DNA of 9,410 nucleotides from Oscillospiraceae bacterium (GCA_016296165.1 JAEDJV010000094.1:1-9410); one strand, 5' to 3'. Numbered from the stretch's first letter, positions 1 to 7,176 are shown. Notes: a model not told the origin generated them from the sequence alone. Numbers and translations are program-made.

Positions 1-1154
1 ATTCCGTTCATGTATGAGATAGCAGTTCCGTAGTTTGTAAATGGTATGTCGTTTTTTTCTGCAAGACGGGACCTTCTGAGAATCTCACGTTCATTCAGCA
101 TACATCCGCCGCAGTGGATGATTATTTTGTATGATGAAAGATCGTCCGGGAATCCCGTTCCTGACGTGAATTCATAAACGGGCTTTATACCTGTATATTT
201 TTCAATGAGTGCAGGAAGTTTAACAGAACCTATGTCACCGCATTGTCTGTGATGTGTGCATCCTTCGGAAATTAAAACTCTGTCATTTTCATTCAGCGTG
301 TCAAGTGCTTTCAGGCTTCTGACCGCCTGTGTCAGTATGCCTTTATAATTTGCCATTAGTATAGAGAATGAAGTCAGCATGATACTGTCCGGTATGGCCT
401 CTGCAACTTTTCCAAAGGCCTGACTGTCCGTGATTACAAGTGCCGGCGGCTTTTTAAAATTGTCAAGGGTTTCTTTCAGGGCGGAGGGCTGTACAGCTGA
501 TACAGACACACCTGATTCAAGAAGCTCTCTGATTACCATCTGCTGCGGAAGAATCAGTCTTCCCTTTGGCGCAGCCTCGTCAATCGGTATAACAAGTACT
601 ACAGAATCGCCTGGTTTTACTATATCTCCGAGAATTTTTTTATCGGGCTTGTTATCAGATGCAAGTTGTGCGATGAGTTCTCTAAGCGTTGAAATATTCT
701 CACCTGTACGGGCGCTGACACATATACTATTGCAATCATTATTAATGTTTTCAGTACATACGTCATGAAGGTCTGATTTTGAATACGCTGTAATAAAAGG
801 GATGTTTCTTTTACTGAAAAGTTTTCTGAGAGTATCTTCTGTCTCTCCTGAAGCTGTATCTGTTACAAGTACAGCGATATCAGTTTTTTCAAGTATCTGT
901 TCTGTTTTCTTTATTCGAAGTTTTCCGAGTTCGCCCTCGTCATCAAAACCGGGAGTGTCTATAATCATGACAGGGCCGGCAGGGAGGAGTTCCATTGATT
1001 TGAAAACAGGATCTGTGGTTGTGCCTTTAATATCGGAAACAACGGAAACTTCCTGGCTTGTTACTGCGTTTACAAGGCTTGATTTCCCGGCATTTCGTTT
1101 CCCGAAAAAAGCGATATGGATTCGTTCCGATGAAGGAGTATTGTTCAGACTCAT
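1..1154 (-). CDS. hydF: [FeFe] hydrogenase H-cluster maturation GTPase HydF (3' end cut by window edge)
   Basis: HydF is the GTPase and [4Fe-4S] scaffold on which the 2Fe subcluster is assembled before transfer to apo-hydrogenase in the cytoplasm. Translating the minus strand from the ATG at 1154 gives 384 open codons to the left edge. The N-terminal GTPase domain shows a P-loop (GKRNAGKSS, residues 18-26), the G2 threonines (TTT, 45-47) and G3 (DTPG, 66-69). The G4 position reads SKSD (125-128) where NKxD is usual. The C-terminal cluster-binding domain has C299-x-H301 (EGCTHHRQCGD) and, about 47 residues on, HCGGC (C348, C351), the CxH...CxxC signature of HydF. HydF is normally about 400 residues and the last visible residues (TNYGTAISYMNG) resemble the family's C-terminus, so only roughly 10-20 residues are missing. 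The Shine-Dalgarno GGAGG (complement of 1162-1166) lies 7 nt before the start. It sits 16 bp behind hydG, clearly in one operon. Confidence 0.96.
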   Translation of the reverse strand, partial: MSLNNTPSSERIHIAFFGKRNAGKSSLVNAVTSQEVSVVSDIKGTTTDPVFKSMELLPAGPVMIIDTPGFDDEGELGKLRIKKTEQILEKTDIAVLVTDTASGETEDTLRKLFSKRNIPFITAYSKSDLHDVCTENINNDCNSICVSARTGENISTLRELIAQLASDNKPDKKILGDIVKPGDSVVLVIPIDEAAPKGRLILPQQMVIRELLESGVSVSAVQPSALKETLDNFKKPPALVITDSQAFGKVAEAIPDSIMLTSFSILMANYKGILTQAVRSLKALDTLNENDRVLISEGCTHHRQCGDIGSVKLPALIEKYTGIKPVYEFTSGTGFPDDLSSYKIIIHCGGCMLNEREILRRSRLAEKNDIPFTNYGTAISYMNG

Positions 1155-1170
1155 ATGTTTTCCTCCGTTT

Positions 1171-2589
1171 TCAAAATCTGAAATCTCTCATACCTTCTGA
1201 AATTTTACAGAGATTTTCAGAAGTGATTTTTCGTGATTTTTCGTTCGGGATATTGAGGAGTTCTGACTGTATAAGTCGTTCACCGATTAGTTTTGTTTCT
1301 TCACCTGCATAGTCTTCAAGGTATTCTTTGAGTGTCATAAGAGCATTTGGATGGCAGCAGTTCTGTATCTGCTGTTTTTTGCACAGTTTCATGAATCTGT
1401 CGCCGGTACGTCCTTCACGATAGCAGGCAGTGCAGAAACTAGGAATGTATCCTAACTTCATAAGCCAGTTTACAACTTCGTCAAGTGTTCTCCTGTCACT
1501 GACATCAAACTGCTCCGAACTCCTGTCTTCAGGTTCGGGTTCACAGTAACCTCCGACACTCGTTTTTGAGCCGCCGCTTATCTGTGAGATTCCTGCTTTC
1601 AGAATTCTTTCTCTGCATCCGGCATTCTCTCTTGTTGAAATAATCATTCCTGTGTACGGTACTGCTATGCGAATGCATGCAACTATTTTTTCAAAAATAT
1701 CATCATCGATGCCATTGTCAAATACAGACGGATCAATATCATCTGCTTTTTTGATACGCGGAACACTTATGGTATGCGGACCAACTCCATGAACTGCTTC
1801 AAGATGTTCCGCATGCATGAGCAGTGCGGCAAATTCATATCTGTACATTTCAAGGCCAAACAGAACACCGAGACCTACATCATCAATTCCGCCTTGCATG
1901 GCTCTGTCCATAGCTTCAGTATGATATGCATAGTCGTGCTTCGGGCCTGTCGGGTGAAGAATTTCATAGCTCTTTTTATGATAAGTTTCCTGAAACAGTA
2001 TGTATGTGCCGATTCCGGCGTCGCGCAGTTTCCTGTAATTCTCAACCGTTGTTGCGGCTATATTGACATTCACTCTTCTTATAGCTCCGTTTTTGTGCTT
2101 TATACTGTATATGGTTTTTATTGATTCGAGAATGTATTCTATAGGATTCATAACAGGATCTTCACCGGATTCGATGGCAAGACGTTTGTGTCCCATATCC
2201 TGAAGTGCGGTTACTTCACGTATTATTTCATCCTGGGTGAGTTTTTTTCTGGCTATATGTTTGTTCTTAAGATGATACGGACAGTACACGCATCCGTTGA
2301 CGCAGTAGTTTGAAAGATAGAGAGGAGCGAACATTACAATCCGGTTTCCGTAAAAATCTTTTTTTATCTGTTGTGCCAGCTGAAGTATTTCTTCGTTTTT
2401 TTCTCTGTCCTGACAGGCAAGCAGAACTGATGCTTCACGATGGTCAAGTCCCTTTCTTTTTCGTGCCTTTTCCAGTATTGAATCGATAAGAACGATATTG
2501 TCGCTGTTTTTTTGGGCATAATCAAGTGTATCAAGTATTTCTTCATCAGAAATGAATTCTTCGGCTTTAAGTGATTTTGGATTATACAT
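1171..2589 (-). CDS. hydG: [FeFe] hydrogenase H-cluster radical SAM maturase HydG (tyrosine lyase)
   Basis: HydG is the radical SAM enzyme that cleaves tyrosine to p-cresol and dehydroglycine, giving the CO and cyanide ligands that leave as an Fe(CO)2(CN) synthon for the H-cluster. The 472 residues match the family length. The radical SAM cluster motif CVNGCVYC places Cys at 96, 100 and 103. The TIM-barrel core follows, with LAIESGEDP (137-145), the IAATTVENYRKLRDAG region (177-192) and GVGPHTISVPRI (268-279). The C-terminal second-cluster motif CX2CX22C, which separates HydG from its relative ThiH, is present as C386, C389 and C412. The start is the ATG at 2589; upstream GGAAAGG (complement of 2603-2609) is a somewhat distant Shine-Dalgarno, about 13 nt away. 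A good promoter lies at 2631-2659. It is first gene of the operon with hydF; hydE, which completes the trio, is not here. Confidence 0.98.
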   Translation of the reverse strand: MYNPKSLKAEEFISDEEILDTLDYAQKNSDNIVLIDSILEKARKRKGLDHREASVLLACQDREKNEEILQLAQQIKKDFYGNRIVMFAPLYLSNYCVNGCVYCPYHLKNKHIARKKLTQDEIIREVTALQDMGHKRLAIESGEDPVMNPIEYILESIKTIYSIKHKNGAIRRVNVNIAATTVENYRKLRDAGIGTYILFQETYHKKSYEILHPTGPKHDYAYHTEAMDRAMQGGIDDVGLGVLFGLEMYRYEFAALLMHAEHLEAVHGVGPHTISVPRIKKADDIDPSVFDNGIDDDIFEKIVACIRIAVPYTGMIISTRENAGCRERILKAGISQISGGSKTSVGGYCEPEPEDRSSEQFDVSDRRTLDEVVNWLMKLGYIPSFCTACYREGRTGDRFMKLCKKQQIQNCCHPNALMTLKEYLEDYAGEETKLIGERLIQSELLNIPNEKSRKITSENLCKISEGMRDFRF

Positions 2590-2630
2590 TTTCTAAAAAC
2601 TGCCTTTCCGGTTGAAAATTTAACATATAT

Positions 2631-2659
2631 ATTATACATCAAAATATTTTTGTCCACAA
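2631..2659 (-). promoter_or_regulatory. Sigma-A type promoter for hydG-hydF
   Basis: On the minus strand TTGTGG (complement of 2654-2659) and a perfect TATAAT (complement of 2631-2636) are separated by exactly 17 bp (2637-2653). It points into hydG with a short leader of roughly 35 nt. Prediction from consensus only. Confidence 0.75.
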
Positions 2660-2663
2660 TCTA

Positions 2664-2692
2664 TTGTTACAAAAAAATTATTGTGCTATAAT
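2664..2692 (+). promoter_or_regulatory. Sigma-A type promoter for yqeG-aroQ-M24 peptidase operon
   Basis: TTGTTA (2664-2669) and a perfect TATAAT (2687-2692) are separated by 17 bp. Transcription would start near 2699, about 28 nt before the GTG of yqeG. Its -35 box is only 4 bp from that of the divergent hydG promoter. Confidence 0.8.
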
Positions 2693-2726
2693 TAAAACTG
2701 AACATAGAAACAGGAGGATGTAAAAA

Positions 2727-3221
2727 GTGTTCAGGATAGATATTGCGTTACAATCAATACTTGATCTTACGCCAGAGATACTAAAAGAAAATGAAATTCA
2801 GGGTTTGCTTCTGGATCTTGACAACACGCTGACTACACACGACAATCCGCGTCCGGCTGACGGTGTGCTTGACTGGATTGCTCTTATGAAGGAAACAGGC
2901 ATAAAGATGGTTATAGTTTCAAACAATCATTATGATCGTGTAAAACCATTTGCTGAAATGCTTGGTCTTGAGTTTGTCTGCGAAGGAAAAAAACCTCTGT
3001 CTGACGGATTCAACAGAGCACAGAAACTAATGAATATTCCGTTTAAAAATCTTGCGGTAGTAGGTGATCAGATATATACTGATGTTCTTGGCGCAAATCT
3101 CAAAAGAGACGTAAAATGCGTATATGTATTTCCTATAGAACATGAGAAAAAAGGTTTTCTTGCTTTCAAGAGAAAGATAGAGGGACCTTTTCTACCTAAA
3201 AAATTATACAATGAAAAATAA
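2727..3221 (+). CDS. yqeG: YqeG family HAD-IIIA type phosphatase
   Basis: This is a small cytoplasmic HAD-superfamily phosphatase of the YqeG family (164 residues, the usual length); the physiological substrate is not established. All four HAD motifs are visible: motif I DLDNTLT (Asp30 nucleophile, Asp32 acid/base), motif II with SNN (65-67), motif III lysine in EGKKP (86-90) and motif IV GDQIYTD (113-119). There is no cap domain insert, as expected for subclass III. The start is GTG at 2727, chosen because AGGAGG (2712-2717) lies 9 nt upstream and the protein aligns from its first residues with the family pattern. It is first in a run with aroQ 14 bp downstream, which suggests co-transcription rather than a role in the shikimate pathway. 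Confidence 0.93.
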   Translation: MFRIDIALQSILDLTPEILKENEIQGLLLDLDNTLTTHDNPRPADGVLDWIALMKETGIKMVIVSNNHYDRVKPFAEMLGLEFVCEGKKPLSDGFNRAQKLMNIPFKNLAVVGDQIYTDVLGANLKRDVKCVYVFPIEHEKKGFLAFKRKIEGPFLPKKLYNEK

Positions 3222-3235
3222 AAGGCGGTATTAAG

Positions 3236-3688
3236 ATGAAAATTCTCGTTATCCACGGACCAAACCTTAACCTTCTCGGAGAGAGAGAACCTGGTGTTTA
3301 CGGTTCAGAAACTTTTGAAAAATTAAACAACGATATTATGGCAAGGGCATCAGCGTATGGAATAGAATGTGAAATTTTTCAGTCCAATCATGAGGGCGAA
3401 ATTATAGACAAACTTCATGAGGCGCGTAAGTCATCTGACGGTGTACTTCTTAATGCAGGTGCCTATACTCATTACAGCTATGCTATCAGAGATGCTATTT
3501 CGGCAATAAGAATTCCTGTTATTGAGATTCATATCAGCAATACTGCTTCAAGAGATGAATTCAGGCACAAATCTGTTATCGGACCTGTATGTATGGCATC
3601 AGTTGCTGGATTTGGACGTGACAGTTATATTCTTGGGATGGACGGGCTTGTAAGATTTTTTGCGAAACAGGGTGAAGCTAATGAATAA
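3236..3688 (+). CDS. aroQ: Type II 3-dehydroquinate dehydratase
   Basis: AroQ catalyses dehydration of 3-dehydroquinate to 3-dehydroshikimate, the third step of the shikimate pathway to aromatic amino acids; type II enzymes are cytoplasmic dodecamers acting through an enolate intermediate. At 150 residues it has standard length. Visible signatures are HGPNLNLLGEREPGVYG (7-23) with the flexible-loop Arg17 and catalytic Tyr22, QSNHEGEIID (49-58), LNAGAYTHYSYAIRDA (72-87), and IEIHISN (96-102) with the catalytic His99, followed by EFRHKS (108-113). The ATG at 3236 has AGGCGG (3223-3228) 7 nt upstream. Its last codons overlap the start of the next gene by 8 bp, indicating translational coupling. 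Confidence 0.97.
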   Translation: MKILVIHGPNLNLLGEREPGVYGSETFEKLNNDIMARASAYGIECEIFQSNHEGEIIDKLHEARKSSDGVLLNAGAYTHYSYAIRDAISAIRIPVIEIHISNTASRDEFRHKSVIGPVCMASVAGFGRDSYILGMDGLVRFFAKQGEANE

Positions 3689-4745
3689 TATTCAGAAGCT
3701 CATGGATTTTATTCCGGATAACAAAACCTGTGCTGTCGTTACAGATGAAATAAACAGAAGATATTTTACCGGATTTAAGTCCAGTGACGGTACGGTTGTA
3801 TGTTTTAAGGACAAGGCATATTTTATCATAGATTTCAGATATTATGAAAAAGCTGCTGAATGTGTAAAGGACTGTGAAGTGATCCTTCAGGATGAAACTA
3901 CAGAGCAGATGAAGAAGCTTTTTCTGAGACATGGGATTTTAACAGCGATGATTGAGGCTGATACTACTACTGTGAGCAGACTCCGTAAATTTGAAAAGGA
4001 TTTTCCGGATATAAAAACTGATTCTTCAGATAAACTCAGCAAGGCGATAACATACATGAGACTTTTAAAATCAGCTGAGGAAATAGACAGTATTATCAAG
4101 GCACAGAGAATCGCAGAGGAGGCATATCAGTATATCCTTGAAAATATCCGGCCGGGAATGACTGAACGTGAAGTCGCTCTCATGCTTGACACTCGTATGA
4201 AACTGCTTGGTGCAGAGGATATTTCATTTGAAACCATAGTGCTTAGCGGTAAAAATGCCTCACTTCCTCATGGAGTGCCGGGAGATGATAAAGTAGGAAA
4301 CGGTTTTGTTCTTATGGATTTTGGTGCTGTTGTTGGCGGATACCACAGCGATATGACAAGAACATTTTACATGGGTACTCCGTCTGAAGAAGAAAAACGG
4401 GCTTACCAGATAGTTCTTGAAGCTCAGCTTATGGCACTTGACAGCATTAAGAGAGGAATGAGTGCAAAAGACCTCGACGCAGTGGCAAGAAATCATATAG
4501 ACGGTAATGGATATAAGGGTGCGTTCGGACATTCTCTCGGACATGGTGTCGGAATGGAAATACACGAAGCCCCGCGTATATCCGCCAAAAGCGATACCGT
4601 TCTTGAAAAGGGTATGGTTATAACCATTGAACCGGGTATCTATCTGCCGGGAAAATTCGGAATACGAATTGAAGACATGGTTGCGATAACTGACGATTTA
4701 TACATAAATCTAACTCTTAGCAGCAAAGAACTTATTACTTTATAA
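3681..4745 (+). CDS. M24 family Xaa-Pro aminopeptidase (aminopeptidase P / YqhT-like)
   Basis: This is a pita-bread fold dinuclear metal aminopeptidase that removes N-terminal residues preceding proline in the cytoplasm. The N-terminal creatinase-like domain (about 1-125, with RRYFTGFKSSDG early) is followed by the M24 catalytic domain. All five metal ligands are present: Asp213 and Asp224 (MDFGAVVGGYHSDMT), His288 (GHSLGHGVG), Glu317 (ITIEPG) and Glu331 (IRIED); His295 is also kept. I chose the ATG at 3681 (354 residues), 8 bp inside the end of aroQ, preceded by AGGGTGA around 3669-3675. A TTG at 3660 would extend it by 7 residues but has no better ribosome site. The order aroQ, this peptidase, efp is the B. 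subtilis yqhS-yqhT-efp arrangement. Confidence 0.94.
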   Translation: MNNIQKLMDFIPDNKTCAVVTDEINRRYFTGFKSSDGTVVCFKDKAYFIIDFRYYEKAAECVKDCEVILQDETTEQMKKLFLRHGILTAMIEADTTTVSRLRKFEKDFPDIKTDSSDKLSKAITYMRLLKSAEEIDSIIKAQRIAEEAYQYILENIRPGMTEREVALMLDTRMKLLGAEDISFETIVLSGKNASLPHGVPGDDKVGNGFVLMDFGAVVGGYHSDMTRTFYMGTPSEEEKRAYQIVLEAQLMALDSIKRGMSAKDLDAVARNHIDGNGYKGAFGHSLGHGVGMEIHEAPRISAKSDTVLEKGMVITIEPGIYLPGKFGIRIEDMVAITDDLYINLTLSSKELITL

Positions 4746-4764
4746 AATAATTTTTGAATAGGTA

Positions 4765-4793
4765 TTGCAAAAAAGCCGTTTTTATAGTAAAAT
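4765..4793 (+). promoter_or_regulatory. Sigma-A type promoter for efp
   Basis: TTGCAA (4765-4770), 17 bp spacer, TAAAAT (4788-4793), in the 109 bp gap before efp. No terminator is seen between the M24 peptidase gene and efp, so efp may be read both from this promoter and by read-through from upstream. Confidence 0.6.
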
Positions 4794-4854
4794 ATAAAAA
4801 AGTAGTCACATTATAATTAATTTGATATTAACAATTTTTGGAGGTATTTATTTT

Positions 4855-5412
4855 ATGATTTCAGCTGGTGATTTCAGAAACGGCGTAACATTTGAGATGG
4901 ACGGAAACGTAGTTCAGGTTATAGAGTTTCAGCACGTTAAGCCTGGTAAGGGTGCAGCTTTCGTAAGAACAAAGTTTAAGAATGTTATTACAGGTGCAGT
5001 TGTTGAAAGATCTTTTAACCCGACTGATAAGTATCCAACAGCTTTTGTTGAGAGAAAAGACATGCAGTATCTTTATGCAGAGGATAATCTCTACTACTTC
5101 ATGGATATGGAATCATACGAACAGATTCCGATTGATAAGTCCAAGCTTGGTGACAGCTTTGCTTTCGTTAAGGAAAACATGGAAGTTAAGGTTCTCTCAT
5201 ACAAGGGTAATGTTTTCGGCGTTGAACCACCTTTCTTTGTAGAACTCGAAGTAACAGAAACAGATCCTGGATTCAAGGGAGATACAGCTACAAACGCTAC
5301 AAAGCCTGCTGTTCTTGAAACAGGTGCCGAGATTAAGGTTCCGCTCTTTATCAACCAGGGCGATATGGTAAGAATTGACACAAGAACAGGCGAATACATG
5401 GAACGTGCTTAA
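4855..5412 (+). CDS. efp: Translation elongation factor P
   Basis: EF-P binds the ribosome between the P and E sites and speeds peptide-bond formation at polyproline stretches. The 185 residues from the ATG at 4855 equal the family's standard length, and GGAGGT (4840-4845) lies 9 nt upstream; an in-frame start at 4822 has no such support. Domain I (KOW-like, about 1-64) carries the tip loop VKPGKGAAFVRTK with Lys32 flanked by glycines, as in B. subtilis EF-P, whose Lys32 carries a 5-aminopentanol modification. Two OB-like domains follow, ending in the signature IDTRTGEYMERA. No modification enzyme is encoded in this window. The next gene begins 52 bp downstream with no terminator between, so the two are probably co-transcribed. 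Confidence 0.98.
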   Translation: MISAGDFRNGVTFEMDGNVVQVIEFQHVKPGKGAAFVRTKFKNVITGAVVERSFNPTDKYPTAFVERKDMQYLYAEDNLYYFMDMESYEQIPIDKSKLGDSFAFVKENMEVKVLSYKGNVFGVEPPFFVELEVTETDPGFKGDTATNATKPAVLETGAEIKVPLFINQGDMVRIDTRTGEYMERA

Positions 5413-5464
5413 GTTCCGGATTGTGCCTGATTAATAACTTTAATAGTAAAGGGAGGATTTTATT

Positions 5465-5953
5465 ATGAAGCTGACTGAAAAAATGTCATATCTTAAGGGA
5501 TATATCGATGGTATTGACCTTGACGCTACTACTAAGGAAGGGAAGATACTTGTCAATGTTGTAGATGTTATGCACGAGATGGTTGCATATATCGAAGACC
5601 TTCAGGGACAGGTGGATGAACTTACAGAGCTTTGCGAGATTCTTGATGAGGATCTGGGCAGCGTTGAAGATGACTTCTATGATGAAGACGACTTTGATGA
5701 CGATGACTTAGATGAAGATGATTTTGATGATGACTATGATTTTGATGACGATGACTTCGAGGACGACGATGATCTTTACGAAGTGATTTGTCCTACATGC
5801 GGCGATTCAATCCTCCTTGACAGCGGGATGCTGGAAGAAGGCTCAATGGCTTGTCCGAACTGCGGAGAGGATCTCGAATTTGATCTTGATGACTTAGTTA
5901 TTGAAGATATCGAAGATGTACTCGAAGCAGAGGACCTTAATAAAGAAATCTGA
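5465..5953 (+). CDS. CD1247 N-terminal domain-like acidic zinc-ribbon protein
   Basis: This is a 162-residue protein resembling the clostridial CD1247-type family often found beside efp; its function is unknown. The N-terminal part (about 1-60, MKLTEKMSYLKGYIDGIDLD..., KEGKILVNVVDVM) looks like two helices that may form a coiled coil. Residues 61-103 are an extreme Asp/Glu tract, about 31 of 43 residues acidic with spaced Phe, Tyr and Leu. A zinc ribbon follows: CPTC (C109, C112) and CPNC (C130, C133). The C-terminus is again acidic. Between Lys27 and Lys160 there is no Lys or Arg at all. GGGAGG (5451-5456) lies 8 nt before the ATG. The DNA of the acidic tract mixes GAT and GAC codons, so it is not a pure microsatellite. 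Family assignment rests on recall of the N-terminal pattern and gene position. Confidence 0.75.
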   Translation: MKLTEKMSYLKGYIDGIDLDATTKEGKILVNVVDVMHEMVAYIEDLQGQVDELTELCEILDEDLGSVEDDFYDEDDFDDDDLDEDDFDDDYDFDDDDFEDDDDLYEVICPTCGDSILLDSGMLEEGSMACPNCGEDLEFDLDDLVIEDIEDVLEAEDLNKEI

Positions 5954-5976
5954 TAACTGATTTTCTTTAGTCTGAT

Positions 5977-6016
5977 AATTCCCCCTTTATTTCAGAGGGG
6001 GAATTTATGTTTATTT
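5977..6016 (+). terminator. Rho-independent terminator-like hairpin after the efp unit
   Basis: A 10-bp perfect stem AATTCCCCCT / AGGGGGAATT (5977-5986 with 5996-6005) encloses a 9-nt loop, followed by the T-rich but interrupted run TATGTTTATTT. It ends only 13 nt before the ribosome binding site of the next gene, so it could also act as a partial terminator or a protective 5' hairpin. Confidence 0.7.
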
Positions 6017-6032
6017 GTGAGGTGATTTTTAT

Positions 6033-7118
6033 TTGCAGAACAGACGTATAAGTTACAAAAGAATTTTTGGTGCAGCTTTGTTGCTTATTCTGGCTATTTT
6101 CTTGTTTGACTCATTAAGGAGAAGTGCAGCAAAAAGAGGAAATAATTCTTCACAGAATAATCTTATAGTGTCAACGGAGGACCAGCCTGCAGAAACCACG
6201 ATTTCGGAAGATATATCAGATGAGGAACTTCCGGAAGATGACTCATATCAAAAAGCAGAGATTGATGAAAAACAGTTCAGGAAAATTACAAAGAGCAAAG
6301 GCGAGATGGGTGTTGGTGAGCTTGTTCTGATAAATAAAGACTATTCATACAAGTTTCAGGATATTTCTTCGGTTCTCGTCAAAGTTGTTTCAAATATGCA
6401 GGACAGGACATACAAGCTTTCATACAATACACATGAAGTACAGAAAGCTATGATGGAACCTTTTAATAATATGATGAAGGATTTTTATCAGCTTTATAAT
6501 TCAAAGGATGTTACAATAGTTTCGTCACACGTTCCATATGCCGACCAGAACAAATTATATCAGGCCCCTGCCAATCCGGAAATTCTTGCTTCAGATAATG
6601 AAATGGCTGCCGGATATACAGAGCATCATTCCGGATATGCTGTTGATTTTAAGCTTGTAAGCGATTCGGGAAATATTTCTTTATTTGATGGCACAGGTGA
6701 TTATTCATGGATTAATGAAAATTGCTATAAGTACGGATTTATCCAGAGATATCCGGAAGGTAAGGAAAACGTAACAGGTGTAAAGGCAAATCCGGCACAT
6801 TTCAGATATGTTGGTGTTCCTCATTCATATATAATGCATGATAACGGATTTACTCTTGAAGAGTATCTTAATGATTTGAAAAAATACACTTTTGGATATG
6901 ATAAGATAGAGTATTCTGTTTTTGGTTATGATTATGAAATATATTATGTTCCTGTGGAAGGTGAATCGACAATCGTTCCGGTTCCTGTCGGTGAATCTTA
7001 TTCTGTTTCAGGTAATAATTATGATGGATTTATTGTGACTGTATGCAGACCTTCAGAGGAGATATCTTCGGAAAGTCCTGTTACTACAGCTGTGACAACT
7101 GCTGTGGTTACTCAGTAA
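6033..7118 (+). CDS. Membrane-anchored VanY-like (peptidase M15B) protein with altered catalytic residues
   Basis: Canonical relatives are zinc D,D-carboxypeptidases that trim peptidoglycan stem peptides outside the membrane. After a basic N-terminus (QNRRISYKR) there is one hydrophobic helix (about residues 11-27), then a Ser/Asn/acidic linker to about 75, the VanY domain (about 95-285) and a C-terminal extension ending in a Thr/Val-rich tail. The zinc ligands are all recognisable: His198 and Asp205 in TEHHSGYAVD and His256 in NPAHFRYVG. However the usual SGYRSY motif reads SSHVPY, so the transition-state Arg is Val167, and the usual EPWH reads NPAH, so the catalytic Glu is Asn253. The start is TTG at 6033, supported by GAGGTGA (6019-6025) 7 nt upstream; the next in-frame ATG lies far inside. 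It could be an inactive wall-binding protein or an enzyme with different chemistry. It is followed by a strong terminator. Confidence 0.88.
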   Translation: MQNRRISYKRIFGAALLLILAIFLFDSLRRSAAKRGNNSSQNNLIVSTEDQPAETTISEDISDEELPEDDSYQKAEIDEKQFRKITKSKGEMGVGELVLINKDYSYKFQDISSVLVKVVSNMQDRTYKLSYNTHEVQKAMMEPFNNMMKDFYQLYNSKDVTIVSSHVPYADQNKLYQAPANPEILASDNEMAAGYTEHHSGYAVDFKLVSDSGNISLFDGTGDYSWINENCYKYGFIQRYPEGKENVTGVKANPAHFRYVGVPHSYIMHDNGFTLEEYLNDLKKYTFGYDKIEYSVFGYDYEIYYVPVEGESTIVPVPVGESYSVSGNNYDGFIVTVCRPSEEISSESPVTTAVTTAVVTQ

Positions 7119-7147
7119 ATTATTTATACAGATTTTTTATAAGATAG

Positions 7148-7176
7148 ATCGGCATTGTTGTGATGCCGATTTTTTG
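7148..7176 (+). terminator. Rho-independent terminator after the VanY-like gene
   Basis: Perfect 8-bp stem ATCGGCAT / ATGCCGAT (7148-7155 with 7163-7170), 7-nt loop, then a run of T up to 7175. Classic intrinsic terminator 30 bp after the stop codon. Confidence 0.9.

Noticed and set aside
802..1200. Open frame on the plus strand opposite hydF
   Set aside because: Shadow of hydF: no ribosome site, and the minus-strand frame has unmistakable HydF motifs.
2651..2675. Possible Rex-type redox operator between hydG and yqeG
   Set aside because: Only single half-site-like TTGTxA / TxACAA pieces are seen, already explained by the two -35 boxes; the spacing does not match the TTGTxAnnnnnnTxACAA layout.
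4769..4786. Hairpin AAAAA-GCCG-TTTTT before efp as a terminator
   Set aside because: The stem is only A:T pairs and lies inside the promoter spacer; the sequence fits a promoter better.
4822..4854. Eleven-residue longer start for efp
   Set aside because: The ATG at 4855 has a strong ribosome site and gives the standard 185-residue protein.
5094..5399. Open frame on the minus strand opposite efp
   Set aside because: Antisense shadow of a conserved gene with no ribosome site or recognisable domain.
5690..5775. Repetitive GATGAC tract as tandem repeat or CRISPR-like array
   Set aside because: It codes for the acidic tract in frame with mixed codons and irregular units; no spacers and no direct repeat of fixed length.
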